Source: Trichomonas tenax (lineage: Eukaryota; Parabasalia; Trichomonadida; Trichomonadidae). From it: a stretch of DNA of 64,000 nt. Positions 18,646-27,001 of the stretch are shown here, piece after piece; the stretch's first letter is position 1, and every line of letters starts with the position of its first letter. The DNA is taken from the NCBI GenBank assembly GCA_023091735.1, contig JALKBU010000022.1:1-64000 (forward strand), given 5' to 3'. A program made the translations under genes and the position numbers. A model generated the notes under the pieces. It made no database searches, was not told the origin of the DNA, and saw only the letters and a program-made list of their open reading frames with translations.

Positions 18646-19470
18646 TCAAAGAAGCAGGTCTGGCAGCGAATCTGGCTGTGGTGGGTTCGATTCGCCAGAA
18701 AAGTACGATTGTATCTCGAATCTTCGCTGGACGACATACGAATTCAGCAAACTTGGCTCGGGCTTTGAGAGCAAATAAGAAATTGATAAAATTGAATCTT
18801 TTTGCGTCTCCTTTGGTATTTTGTAAATATCCTCGTTCTTAATGTACGGGTTCTGGAGTATGATTCTGCACAGCTCCGAAGACCTCGATGTCATTCCGAG
18901 CGTCGCAAGAATCAAATTTATCTGGTAAAGTTTGCATAGAGTGGTTTTGTACCTTCCTGTACCACGCGATAGGAACTGCCCCGCCATCCTTATATCGATC
19001 TTGTTCGACTTTAAGGCATAAAACAATAAAACGAAGTTAATAGTCAAATTGGAGACTCCAACACAGGTTTCCACAGGAAACAGAGAGTCAAGTGATATCT
19101 CCGGCCTGTCTATCTCCTTCTCCTTCCTCATCATAAAAATATGGTTTGAGATCTGCGATTTCCCGAGCCATTCTACCCTGTCCAGATTGAGCTTCTGGCA
19201 GCAGCCGAGGGATACGAAAACGTTGACAATGTCGTAGAACCTTCTCCTCTTTATTTTGAAGCTGTTGCAGAGCGAAGGAATGCCGAAGCTCTTCCCTGGG
19301 TGGCTCTCAAGCATGTTGACGAGGCTCGTTACAGATCCCTTGAAGAGCTTCTGCTTCTCTCGCTGATTCACGCCGTCTTCCTTCATTTTTAATAATTGAG
19401 TTTTCTTCTGAATTTTTTCAATGGAATTTTTTATTTCAAGCTTGCATTGATAGCTGCGGCATCCTTTCAT
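18646..19470 (-). CDS. E2F/DP-type winged-helix transcription factor
   Basis: 274 residues from ATG 19470. Residues 35-103 form a compact winged helix with the E2F/DP recognition signature RRRFYDIVNV (75-84; family form RRxYDIxNV) followed by a wing ending VEWLG (W101). E2F proteins control cell-cycle genes and normally pair with DP. No separate marked box is recognised. The C-terminal 170 residues are helical and unassigned. A later ATG at 19386 (246 residues) would retain the whole DNA-binding domain. The frame continues upstream of 19470 without an ATG. Confidence 0.78.
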   Translation of the reverse strand: MKGCRSYQCKLEIKNSIEKIQKKTQLLKMKEDGVNQREKQKLFKGSVTSLVNMLESHPGKSFGIPSLCNSFKIKRRRFYDIVNVFVSLGCCQKLNLDRVEWLGKSQISNHIFMMRKEKEIDRPEISLDSLFPVETCVGVSNLTINFVLLFYALKSNKIDIRMAGQFLSRGTGRYKTTLCKLYQINLILATLGMTSRSSELCRIILQNPYIKNEDIYKIPKETQKDSILSISYLLSKPEPSLLNSYVVQRRFEIQSYFSGESNPPQPDSLPDLLL

Positions 19471-19530
19471 AAAAGTTTTCTGATTGAGAGTGAGTGTATT
19501 TCCGATGTGTTTTTCCTGATGTGCAGAGTT

Positions 19531-19659
19531 ATGGCGACAATAATGGGAATCAAGAGCCCGAAATTCAAAGGAACGCACAAAGTTCAAATTGCTCAACTCA
19601 CTGATGCTATCAAAACATTAAGAGAAAAAAGTAACAAAATTTTGTTGAATAATTTGTAA
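19531..19659 (+). CDS. Small ORF, 42 residues, doubtful
   Basis: ATG 19531 opens a 42-residue frame (MATIMGIKSPKFKGTHKVQI... ending LLNNL) with coding-like codon choice, 60 bp from the divergent E2F-like start. It resembles nothing I know and could be chance. An AT-rich non-coding stretch follows. Confidence 0.25.
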   Translation: MATIMGIKSPKFKGTHKVQIAQLTDAIKTLREKSNKILLNNL

Positions 19660-20135
19660 AATTATCAAAAATTCACAACGTTGTGAAAATTGAATATTTT
19701 GTAGATTGAAAGTTTTCAATAATCAGATAAAGTGATATATACTCTGTATTCTATAGAATTTAATAATAAAAATTTGATAAAGACGATAGACAAGTGCCAA
19801 ACGTTGAAGGATTTTTCGCTCTGTTTTCGCCACTTTTGCTCTGCCCTCGCACGATATTTTTGAATTTCGCTGAAAACTTAGCATTGCAAAATATCCCTCT
19901 CAATGTTAATACGCAGGGTCTTCAACTTGAATTGAGGGATTCATCGAAACAAATTCTGAGAATAGTTCTCTTACAGAAAACTCAATTAGATACACATCAA
20001 ATTGATTCGCATGAGAAAAAAATATCAAAGAGAACTCGCATGTGTAGAGCTATCAAAGAGGATTCGTATGGGAAGAACTATCAAAGATGCGAATTGGGAA
20101 GAATCAGGGAAAAAATCTAAACGTACAGTAGAAAA
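19660..20135. other. Intergenic spacer with a short tandem repeat
   Basis: 476 bp without a convincing gene. Several short overlapping frames exist but lack recognisable content. The notable element is the 28-29 bp tandem repeat at 20005-20089. Confidence 0.55.
20005..20089. repeat. Degenerate 28-29 bp tandem repeat, three copies
   Basis: Units start at 20005, 20034 and 20062 with the pattern (A)(T/C)TCG(C/T)ATG, then G/A-rich bases, then TATCAAAGA. A partial fourth unit (CGAATTGGGAAGAA) follows. In one forward frame the third unit reads IRMGRTIKD, but no family is recognised. The repeat is just upstream of the coiled-coil gene at 20136. Confidence 0.6.
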
Positions 20136-20555
20136 ATGGACAAAAAACGATTCTATAAGCATGAACGAAAGAAGAACATTTATCTGAAAGCCAAAATCTG
20201 GAGGGACTACTACAAGCTGAAGGGGAATCTGATGAGAATGCAGCTAGAAAATAAAGCAATCGAGGAAGAATTAAAAGTGGAAGAGAATAAGAACATCGAA
20301 CTCTTTGCTCTTTATGAAGAAAAGATCCACAAGTTAACGGAAATTGTTGATTCTCTTCCAAACAGAGGATTGCAAAATAATGAAAACGTTGACCAAAACG
20401 TTCGCCGGCAGCGGTGGAAGTTCGATGATCTCGAAGTCGAAACCAAGGTCCTCCAGAGCGAGTCCGAGAGAGTGATTCAACATTTGCAAGACCCTATTCT
20501 TATTCGGAAGCAGTTCATCGACTATTCGACTGACAAATACAAATCCGTAGACTGA
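20136..20555 (+). CDS. Small basic coiled-coil protein
   Basis: 139 residues starting MDKKRFYKHERKKNIYLK, then charged helix and a C-terminal segment with VLQSESERVIQHLQDPILIR. Predicted helical and hydrophilic with no membrane segment. Codon choice looks coding. No family recognised. Its stop lies 32 bp before the next ATG on the same strand. Confidence 0.55.
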   Translation: MDKKRFYKHERKKNIYLKAKIWRDYYKLKGNLMRMQLENKAIEEELKVEENKNIELFALYEEKIHKLTEIVDSLPNRGLQNNENVDQNVRRQRWKFDDLEVETKVLQSESERVIQHLQDPILIRKQFIDYSTDKYKSVD

Positions 20556-20587
20556 TTTTCGGTGTTTGTAGGTAAATTTATATATAA

Positions 20588-22255
20588 ATGTTTTTGGCTT
20601 CAATTCGGAGTCAAAGGGAGAAATTTTCCGATCTCTACACCGCGATGTTGCGAATAGACGACGACAGCCTTCAGGAATTCATCGATATAACGAATGAATT
20701 AGAAATCGACATTAATAACGCTTTTAATCTCGTTCAATACTTAATAAAACGGAATCCAAAACGGCTGCAAATTTACTGCAGGTACTTTAAATCGCTCAAT
20801 GTCTTTAATTTGGACATTTTTCTCGAGAATTTTCAGGAATACTGCGACAAAGTATGGTTCATCAGGCTGCTACTCAATCTGTACCTCGATAACACATTGG
20901 ATGCTTTACGTATCGATAGTTTACTCGACAAGTATCAGAATGATGAACGGATTCTTATTTTTTCGCTATTTTTCAGAGAGTTTGTGAGCGACAAGTTAAG
21001 AATGTCGATGATCATTCGATCAAAACAAAGTCCAAAGACGGAGGTCAGAAACATGAGGTTTCTGTTGGAAGTCATGATGAAGGATGATGATGAGAAAAAG
21101 AGCATCATATTGAATGGCTACCTTGAGGGGACGATTCACGGTGCAATGATGAAAGATGATGTAGACTCACTCATCGAAATCACAAACAAAATAAATACGA
21201 CAAAGATCATTCCTGGGTTTCTCCACATCAATCCAAGTAACCAGGAATTACCTTTGATAAACTTTGCGGCTCGTTGCGGGTCCGTTCGATGCTTCAAGTA
21301 TTTAATGAATGCAGGGTATGCGATCCACGAGATTGAAAATGATGTCGTTATTGGCGGTTCACTTGAGATCTTGCGCTTGTGTCTGGATGCCACTGATTTT
21401 ACAGTAATATCGAAAGCAGTGCTCGAATATGGAACCGTAGAGATGCTTGAATGGGTGCTTGATAGGATGAATGAAATGCATGGCATGTTCTTCAATCAAT
21501 TACTATCCTGTGTTTATCAAAACGTCAGCACAAGGAACATAGCGGCAATACAAGTCATCATGTCTCATATCAGCGATAAAGACGCACTTGCTGATATTTT
21601 GTCAAATCTCTTTGTCCATATGGTCAGCGCGAATGACAAGTTCTTCATCGATTTCGTTCTCGAAATGTTTGATTATGATTTCGCAAATTCTCAAATATCC
21701 AAGCCTGTGTTAGAATCAGTAATGAATGGAAACATCGACATATTGAAGCTAGTCCTTTCTGCTAAGAGCTGCGATGTTAACGAAACTGATTCCCTTGGAG
21801 AGACGCCACTTTCAAAGGCATCATTGTGCGGAAACTTGGAAATGGTAAAACAATTGCTCAGCATTGAAAACGTCGATGTCAACAAAAAATCTCTTACCGG
21901 GGCAACACCTCTCCACTTTGCTGCAAGGAGAGGACATTACCTCATTGTTGATCTTCTTCTCCAAAGCCCTAAAATCAAAGCTGACCCACTCGACAATCAC
22001 AAAACAACGCCTTTCCTCGACGCAGTGTCATCAGGAAATATCGACTGCGTCCGCACACTCTGCGACAGAAGCGACGTGGACATAATGAAGTTCAATCAGG
22101 ATGCGGAGTCCGCCCTTCACATCGCTGCAATGAACGGTTATTTGGATATTATTTCTTATCTCATAGAAAAAGGCATCCCAAAGGAAATCCTGGATGGCCG
22201 CAAGAGGCTGCCGGCCGATGTTGCGTCCATCAACGCTAAACATTTGTTTTTGTAA
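20588..22255 (+). CDS. DUF3447/ankyrin-repeat protein
   Basis: 555 residues. The N-terminal 200 residues are helical, with the DUF3447-like block that in trichomonads precedes ankyrin repeats. The segment INFAARCGSVRCFKYLMNAG (about 220-240) is typical. Residues from about 390 onward form clear ankyrin repeats: GETPLSKASLCGNLEMVKQL, GATPLHFAARRGHYLIVDLL, a TTPFLDAVSSGNIDCVRTL repeat and ESALHIAAMNGYLDIISYLI. A protein-interaction scaffold of a family greatly expanded in Trichomonas. No catalytic domain seen. Confidence 0.88.
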   Translation: MFLASIRSQREKFSDLYTAMLRIDDDSLQEFIDITNELEIDINNAFNLVQYLIKRNPKRLQIYCRYFKSLNVFNLDIFLENFQEYCDKVWFIRLLLNLYLDNTLDALRIDSLLDKYQNDERILIFSLFFREFVSDKLRMSMIIRSKQSPKTEVRNMRFLLEVMMKDDDEKKSIILNGYLEGTIHGAMMKDDVDSLIEITNKINTTKIIPGFLHINPSNQELPLINFAARCGSVRCFKYLMNAGYAIHEIENDVVIGGSLEILRLCLDATDFTVISKAVLEYGTVEMLEWVLDRMNEMHGMFFNQLLSCVYQNVSTRNIAAIQVIMSHISDKDALADILSNLFVHMVSANDKFFIDFVLEMFDYDFANSQISKPVLESVMNGNIDILKLVLSAKSCDVNETDSLGETPLSKASLCGNLEMVKQLLSIENVDVNKKSLTGATPLHFAARRGHYLIVDLLLQSPKIKADPLDNHKTTPFLDAVSSGNIDCVRTLCDRSDVDIMKFNQDAESALHIAAMNGYLDIISYLIEKGIPKEILDGRKRLPADVASINAKHLFL

Positions 22256-22300
22256 TTTTGTATAAAAATTGAAGCCGAAATAATCGTCCTGCCAAAAACA

Positions 22301-24274
22301 ATGCAAAGCGCGCAAGGCTCATCGAGCGCCGGGATACTCCCAGAGACGATGAAGCACCGCATGCTCATCCTCGTCAACGAGAGGGAAGGCCGCGCAGAGC
22401 AGACGCAAAATAACGAACAAGCGAGCAACGCGATTTTGCTGAATGCCGCCGTCGCAGAGGCCCAGGTCGCCATCAATGACGCTGCGAAAGATAAAAACGC
22501 ACAAACTACGAATAAGAAAGAAGAAATAAAATCAAATTTAGAGGAAGCAGCCATCAAAGTTCAAGAGCCGATAGAAACTGCTGGAAATCAGGAAAATACT
22601 CAATCTACGCAAGAAACTTCGCAAAATCAAAATAACGTGCAAATCGAAAACATTAAAAATGCGGAAGAAAAAATAGTATCTATGGTTGTTTTCAATAACG
22701 AGGAGAAAGAAGAAAAGGAGGTGGCCCAGAATGTCGAAGAAACTAAAGACAAAATACAAAATATTATCCAAAATGCAAATGTTCACGACGAAAAAGAACA
22801 AAATACTCAAGAACCAGCAAGCAATCCTGAAAATGCAAATGAAGATAATAATAATTCAACCGAAGATTCTAAAAATCCAAATGAAAATGTTGAGGAAAAG
22901 ATTAATATCGAGAATCAAGAATCGGAAAAGGATCAAAATAATGAAAATAAAGAAGGAGAACAGATCCAAATCGGCGAGAATCAAGAATCAGAAAAGAAAC
23001 AAAATGATGAAAATCAAGAAGTGGAGAATATCCAAATCGGCGAAAATGAAGACGAAAAGCAAAAGAACGAAGATATATTCAAAATTATGCAGATGGAAGA
23101 AACTGTTGTAGATGACAATGTTTCGGCGAAGGAGAAGTTCGACAGCGGCTGCAACGAGATAGTTAATCTCATCTCGCCTGATTCTCCCCAAAAACCACCA
23201 AACGATATGTCTGGAATAGATGAGAGCAACCAGGAAGACAAAGTGTGCTCAACGTCTGCTCCGAATGAACCCGTCTTTATCGCGCAGATAGACAAACCAT
23301 ATGTCTACAGCAAAACAGCACCTGCGCCCAAAAAGCTCACAGATGAAGAGCTCGCACAAGCGATGCACTCCTATATCGTTCACAAGGCTCTACCTCCTCC
23401 AGAGGAGAGAGGCGACTTATACGTGTACATGGGGCGGAAGGGCTTCGACTCAATGATCGGTGGTGACTACCAAAGGGCAAAGGAGATTGATATTTTGCAG
23501 AAGCAGTTTCAGCGGTCAATGGCAGAGGCAGCTAAAGCTGAGGCTTTCAAAAAGAGGGAAGAAACACTGGTGAAATCATTAGATAATGCCGAGCATCAAC
23601 TCGAGAATCTGACAGCATCATGGGAAGAGAAAATCTCTGCATATGCATCAGCAGAGCAGACGAGACTTGATAAGATGGGAGATAAGAATGCCGCAGCACT
23701 CGAAAGGTTTAGTGAGAAATATGAGAATCCAGAAAGTCTGCGCGAATTCTCAAAAGCATCACCAGCACTTTTGCAGATGAGAGAAAGGGAAAGAGCCTTA
23801 TTACTTGCATCTGACTTTAAAGAAGCCGCAGCAGCACGCGCCGCCGCTGAGAGAATGGAAGAGGAAGAAGCAGCAAGAATGCAGAAAGTCGCCGAACAAG
23901 AAGTGTCACTTAGGAGGCAAAATCTCGTCGGAAAGCTCCAAAAAGAGCTCAATGTTGCCTCATCTAAGGCGTCTGCAAAGATCAAAGCAATGCAAGTTCA
24001 GAAAGAGGCGGAAGAGAAAGCATTGAAATTGCACATAGATAACCTGAAACGTGAACTTGACCAAATCAGGAATGGCAAGGGAATCAACACTAAGTTTGTT
24101 GTCGCAGATATGCAACCTCTCGTTCCAAAGATGAGCCAGCAACAAGTTAAGCAGCTCAAAAGCTTCAGAACAGAGAGTCCGGCAAAAAGGCTTCTCGTCA
24201 GGCCAAACGTATACACTGCCCAGACTAAGACAAGGAGACCGCCAACGAAAGCCCTCCCTTCATTTCCAGAATAG
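22301..24274 (+). CDS. Acidic low-complexity plus coiled-coil protein
   Basis: 657 residues in two parts. Residues 40 to about 265 are disordered, very rich in N, E, Q and K, and include 22-residue tandem repeats (ENQESEK...IQIG). From about 335 a conserved-looking part starts with KLTDEELAQAMHSYIVHKAL and continues as a long charged coiled coil (residues 385-600) with an alanine-rich stretch, ending in a basic tail. No enzyme motif or membrane segment. Probably a structural or cytoskeletal linker. Function unknown. The gene ends in a TTTGTTTGTTAAATAAA tract. Confidence 0.75.
   Translation: MQSAQGSSSAGILPETMKHRMLILVNEREGRAEQTQNNEQASNAILLNAAVAEAQVAINDAAKDKNAQTTNKKEEIKSNLEEAAIKVQEPIETAGNQENTQSTQETSQNQNNVQIENIKNAEEKIVSMVVFNNEEKEEKEVAQNVEETKDKIQNIIQNANVHDEKEQNTQEPASNPENANEDNNNSTEDSKNPNENVEEKINIENQESEKDQNNENKEGEQIQIGENQESEKKQNDENQEVENIQIGENEDEKQKNEDIFKIMQMEETVVDDNVSAKEKFDSGCNEIVNLISPDSPQKPPNDMSGIDESNQEDKVCSTSAPNEPVFIAQIDKPYVYSKTAPAPKKLTDEELAQAMHSYIVHKALPPPEERGDLYVYMGRKGFDSMIGGDYQRAKEIDILQKQFQRSMAEAAKAEAFKKREETLVKSLDNAEHQLENLTASWEEKISAYASAEQTRLDKMGDKNAAALERFSEKYENPESLREFSKASPALLQMRERERALLLASDFKEAAAARAAAERMEEEEAARMQKVAEQEVSLRRQNLVGKLQKELNVASSKASAKIKAMQVQKEAEEKALKLHIDNLKRELDQIRNGKGINTKFVVADMQPLVPKMSQQQVKQLKSFRTESPAKRLLVRPNVYTAQTKTRRPPTKALPSFPE
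22910..23060 (+). repeat. 66 bp in-frame tandem repeat
   Basis: Units at 22910-22975 and 22976-23041, then a partial third, each starting GA(G/A)AAT and ending CAAATCGGC. They encode 22-residue acidic units. Length variation between strains is plausible because the repeat keeps frame. Confidence 0.8.
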
Positions 24275-24310
24275 AATGTTTGTTTGTTAAATAAATAAAA
24301 AGATGTATTT

Positions 24311-25897
24311 TTAAACAAAACAAGATAAAAATGGTGAATATCGAATAATAACGTACTTACTATTCTCCATGTTATCATCGATGAATAGTGTACTATCAGC
24401 AATTCCGTCCTTTGATGCAATTCCAAACGCTCTAAACTCGTCCTTCTCTTCATCATAGAAAGGACTCTCGCCATCGTATTCGTCGAGGTGAATTCCAAGA
24501 GCAGCAGCAGGACTCCTCGTGTCATATGCATATATGCAATGATCATCGGTGCACAGGACTGCGTACTTCTCTGAGATGTTCATGCCTGTCACAGTGTGTC
24601 CATTCGAGAGAAGACTTAGCTGCGGCTCTGGAGCTCTGACATCCCAAAGCTTGCAACTCTTATCGTCGCTTGCCGTAATAATGACATCGCCGTATGATCG
24701 CGAAACTGATATAGTGTCGGTGTGGCCGTAGAAGTAGCGAACAACGCGGCCATCCGCCGATATCAGCCTTGGGCATGGCGACTGCGAAAATGCGCAGAAT
24801 ATACCGCGGGAGAGATCTTCTCCAGGCACGATCTGTGATGACACTCCATATGTTTGGTTTGCGTTTGTTTCAATTTTATCAGCGCTGCCATCACCTTTGA
24901 TGAGGTACAAGAGGCGAGAGAACGAGAACCCGACGATTGCAGATGACTCTCCGGCAAGAGAAAGAGGCGCTATGCCTGGCGATTGCGAAATTGTGATTTC
25001 TTTCGAAACTTCACTGCGCTCTATATTTACAGCTAAAACAGACCCCCCTGAAGCAACGAAGGCAAATCGCTGATTTCCAACGATAGATTCAAGGGGTTTC
25101 CTCACACCCAATTTAAGCATTTGCCACTTTCCTCGCGCCTCGTACGACAGTGCCCTCTCCGGTGTGACAGATATCGAGTGGATGTACATTGAGATATCCT
25201 TCCCTGTGTAGGACGTGTCAAACTTAATAATTTTCTGAATTTTGTGCGCGCGCGGTTGCCACACAGACGAGCTTACTTGGTACGAGTCTGGCTTCTTCGG
25301 AAACTTGACCGTTGTGAACGCTTGGACGTTATCGAGCGATGAGTAAACAGAATGCTGGTGCATCTGCCTGCAGGTGTTGTCGTATTCTTCCACCACGTCC
25401 ACCATTGTCTCCTTTGCCTGGTTCACGAGCGCCTCCAATTTCGCCATGAACTCAGTGTTTGTCGTTGGCGGCGGCTTTGACAGCCTCTTCGGCATCTGCT
25501 GCATCGGCGGTGGCTGCGGCGGCTGAATCACTGGGGTCATCATCTGCGGGATTTGCGGGGTTTGGATTATTTGCTGCTGCTGGGGGATGCTGAAGTGTAC
25601 GGCCGGCTGAATGACCGCCTGCTGGACCTGCTGAGGCATCTGGGCGCTGAAATCTTTGGCGGGCTCTGCGGACTTCGAGTTCTGAGGGGCAAGGCTCTTG
25701 TTGTTTGTGAACCAGAGCCTAACAGCCCTCTTTGTCCAGTGGCTGGAGAATTTCTGGAGCTTCGCTGATATCTCGGCGGCGAAGGAGCTCCTCTCGGGGC
25801 TCCTCTCCGCGTAGCTGAAGTACTGCGCGATCCCCCCAGTCAGGATGTCGTGCTCCTGCTCCATCGGGTAGTAGCGCTTAGAGTCATTCCCCTCCAT
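24311..25897 (-). CDS. WD40-repeat protein with N-terminal homeodomain-like helix
   Basis: 528 residues from ATG 25897. Residues 50-70 contain WTKRAVRLWFTNNKS, which resembles homeodomain recognition helix 3 (KVWFQNRR). A Pro/Gln-rich linker follows (QQQQIIQTPQIP, IQPPQPPPMQQMP). The C-terminal 280 residues form WD40-type blades with GHTDTISVSRSYGDVIITAS, SCKLWDVRAPEPQ and CIYAYDTRSPAA. Likely a nuclear scaffold or regulator; the homeodomain reading is an inference from one helix. It diverges from the basic protein at 25954 with 56 bp between the start codons, sharing an AAAAGTGACA element. Confidence 0.75.
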   Translation of the reverse strand: MEGNDSKRYYPMEQEHDILTGGIAQYFSYAERSPERSSFAAEISAKLQKFSSHWTKRAVRLWFTNNKSLAPQNSKSAEPAKDFSAQMPQQVQQAVIQPAVHFSIPQQQQIIQTPQIPQMMTPVIQPPQPPPMQQMPKRLSKPPPTTNTEFMAKLEALVNQAKETMVDVVEEYDNTCRQMHQHSVYSSLDNVQAFTTVKFPKKPDSYQVSSSVWQPRAHKIQKIIKFDTSYTGKDISMYIHSISVTPERALSYEARGKWQMLKLGVRKPLESIVGNQRFAFVASGGSVLAVNIERSEVSKEITISQSPGIAPLSLAGESSAIVGFSFSRLLYLIKGDGSADKIETNANQTYGVSSQIVPGEDLSRGIFCAFSQSPCPRLISADGRVVRYFYGHTDTISVSRSYGDVIITASDDKSCKLWDVRAPEPQLSLLSNGHTVTGMNISEKYAVLCTDDHCIYAYDTRSPAAALGIHLDEYDGESPFYDEEKDEFRAFGIASKDGIADSTLFIDDNMENSKYVIIRYSPFLSCFV

Positions 25898-25927
25898 TCC
25901 CCAAAAATTTTTGGCTAAAATCTTGCG

Positions 25928-25937
25928 AAAAGTGACA
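25928..25937. promoter_or_regulatory. Shared divergent promoter element AAAAGTGACA
   Basis: It lies between divergent ATGs at 25897 (minus) and 25954 (plus), 16 bases from the plus-strand ATG and 30 from the minus-strand one. The only recognisable promoter-like element in the 56 bp gap, so it may serve both genes. Confidence 0.55.
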
Positions 25938-25953
25938 GAAATCCTCTTTCCCG

Positions 25954-26949
25954 ATGACTGAGCAATCTCTGGCGCCAGACATCGACAGCAGGACGAAGAG
26001 GGGCGGACGCCACAGGAAGACGAAAAAGAGTTTGCCGGATCCAAAAACAGAATTGAAAAATGATTTAATACCGAAGGAATCAGAGAAAGCTGCGGCGCCA
26101 ACAAAGAAAAAGAGTAGGATACTTAAGAAGAGTGGGACAGATGACACAGATATGGATACAATTCTTCTTCTACAACCGGCACCGCTACTCGTAGCACAGA
26201 TAGACCAGCCCATAAAGAAGAAGAGGCCGAAGAAAAGGAAGCGCGCAAACACCAAAAATGATATTGATTTGGCGGGAAAACGCAAAAACTCAAAGAAAAT
26301 TAAATTCAAAGAAGCCAACGGAGAAAAGAAATCAAAAAGAAAGGCAAAAAGTATCAAGAAAAAGAAAAATTCGTCTAAGCAAATTAATATTCCGGCAGAT
26401 GTCGATAATAAATCGGATTTTGTTGATGAATCAAAGGAGGACTTCCTATTCGATCAACCAGCGGAAATTCCAAACAAACCAGACTCAAAATCAGTATTAC
26501 CTCCAGCGAAGCCTAAATCGAACCTTAAGGATGCATTCTCTGTGCAGCTGTCACGCAAGAAGAACCACTTGAGCGATACTAACCCTGACTCCCTTTTGAT
26601 CACTATAAATCCACATACGCGAGCAGCATTTAACCTAATAACTGCAGGTCTGACACCAGTCAGGACATCTCAACCTATTCTTGGGCCTGAGAAGCCCATG
26701 CCATTACAAACGATTCTTGATGATATGACAGTAGACGAGCCCCACAACGCATTCTGTGGTAGGAAGCTTAAATCTAAGCGAATGCATAAGAAGCTCAGTT
26801 CTAGCAAGTCATCAATAATAACTCCTGTCGAAGGTTTTATTCCGTTCGTTATTGACGTTATTGCCGAACCAGATGATGTAGAGATAGAGCGTACGGCAAC
26901 ACGGGAATTTGATATTACAAAATTAGTTAATGAGATCAAACATAGTTAA
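25954..26949 (+). CDS. Lysine-rich, probably nuclear protein of unknown function
   Basis: 331 residues. The first 160 are extremely basic, with several nuclear-localisation-like clusters (KKKRPKKRKRA, KKSKRKAKSIKKKK). The C-terminal half is less biased and includes LITINPHTRAAFNLITAGLT and DVIAEPDDVEIERTATREFD. No recognised domain. A chromatin or nucleolar role would fit the composition but is only a guess. Confidence 0.7.
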   Translation: MTEQSLAPDIDSRTKRGGRHRKTKKSLPDPKTELKNDLIPKESEKAAAPTKKKSRILKKSGTDDTDMDTILLLQPAPLLVAQIDQPIKKKRPKKRKRANTKNDIDLAGKRKNSKKIKFKEANGEKKSKRKAKSIKKKKNSSKQINIPADVDNKSDFVDESKEDFLFDQPAEIPNKPDSKSVLPPAKPKSNLKDAFSVQLSRKKNHLSDTNPDSLLITINPHTRAAFNLITAGLTPVRTSQPILGPEKPMPLQTILDDMTVDEPHNAFCGRKLKSKRMHKKLSSSKSSIITPVEGFIPFVIDVIAEPDDVEIERTATREFDITKLVNEIKHS

Positions 26950-27001
26950 TATAGAATATAGATTGTGAATATAAATAGATTGTTATAATGAGAGAATTTT
27001 T

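Noticed and set aside
19794..20187. Two overlapping frames upstream of 20136
   Set aside because: Low-complexity and overlapping the tandem repeat; no start context or homology.
22538..24546. Long antisense frames opposite the acidic and coiled-coil protein
   Set aside because: Mirror frames of biased codons (E, K, N, Q) and not independent genes.
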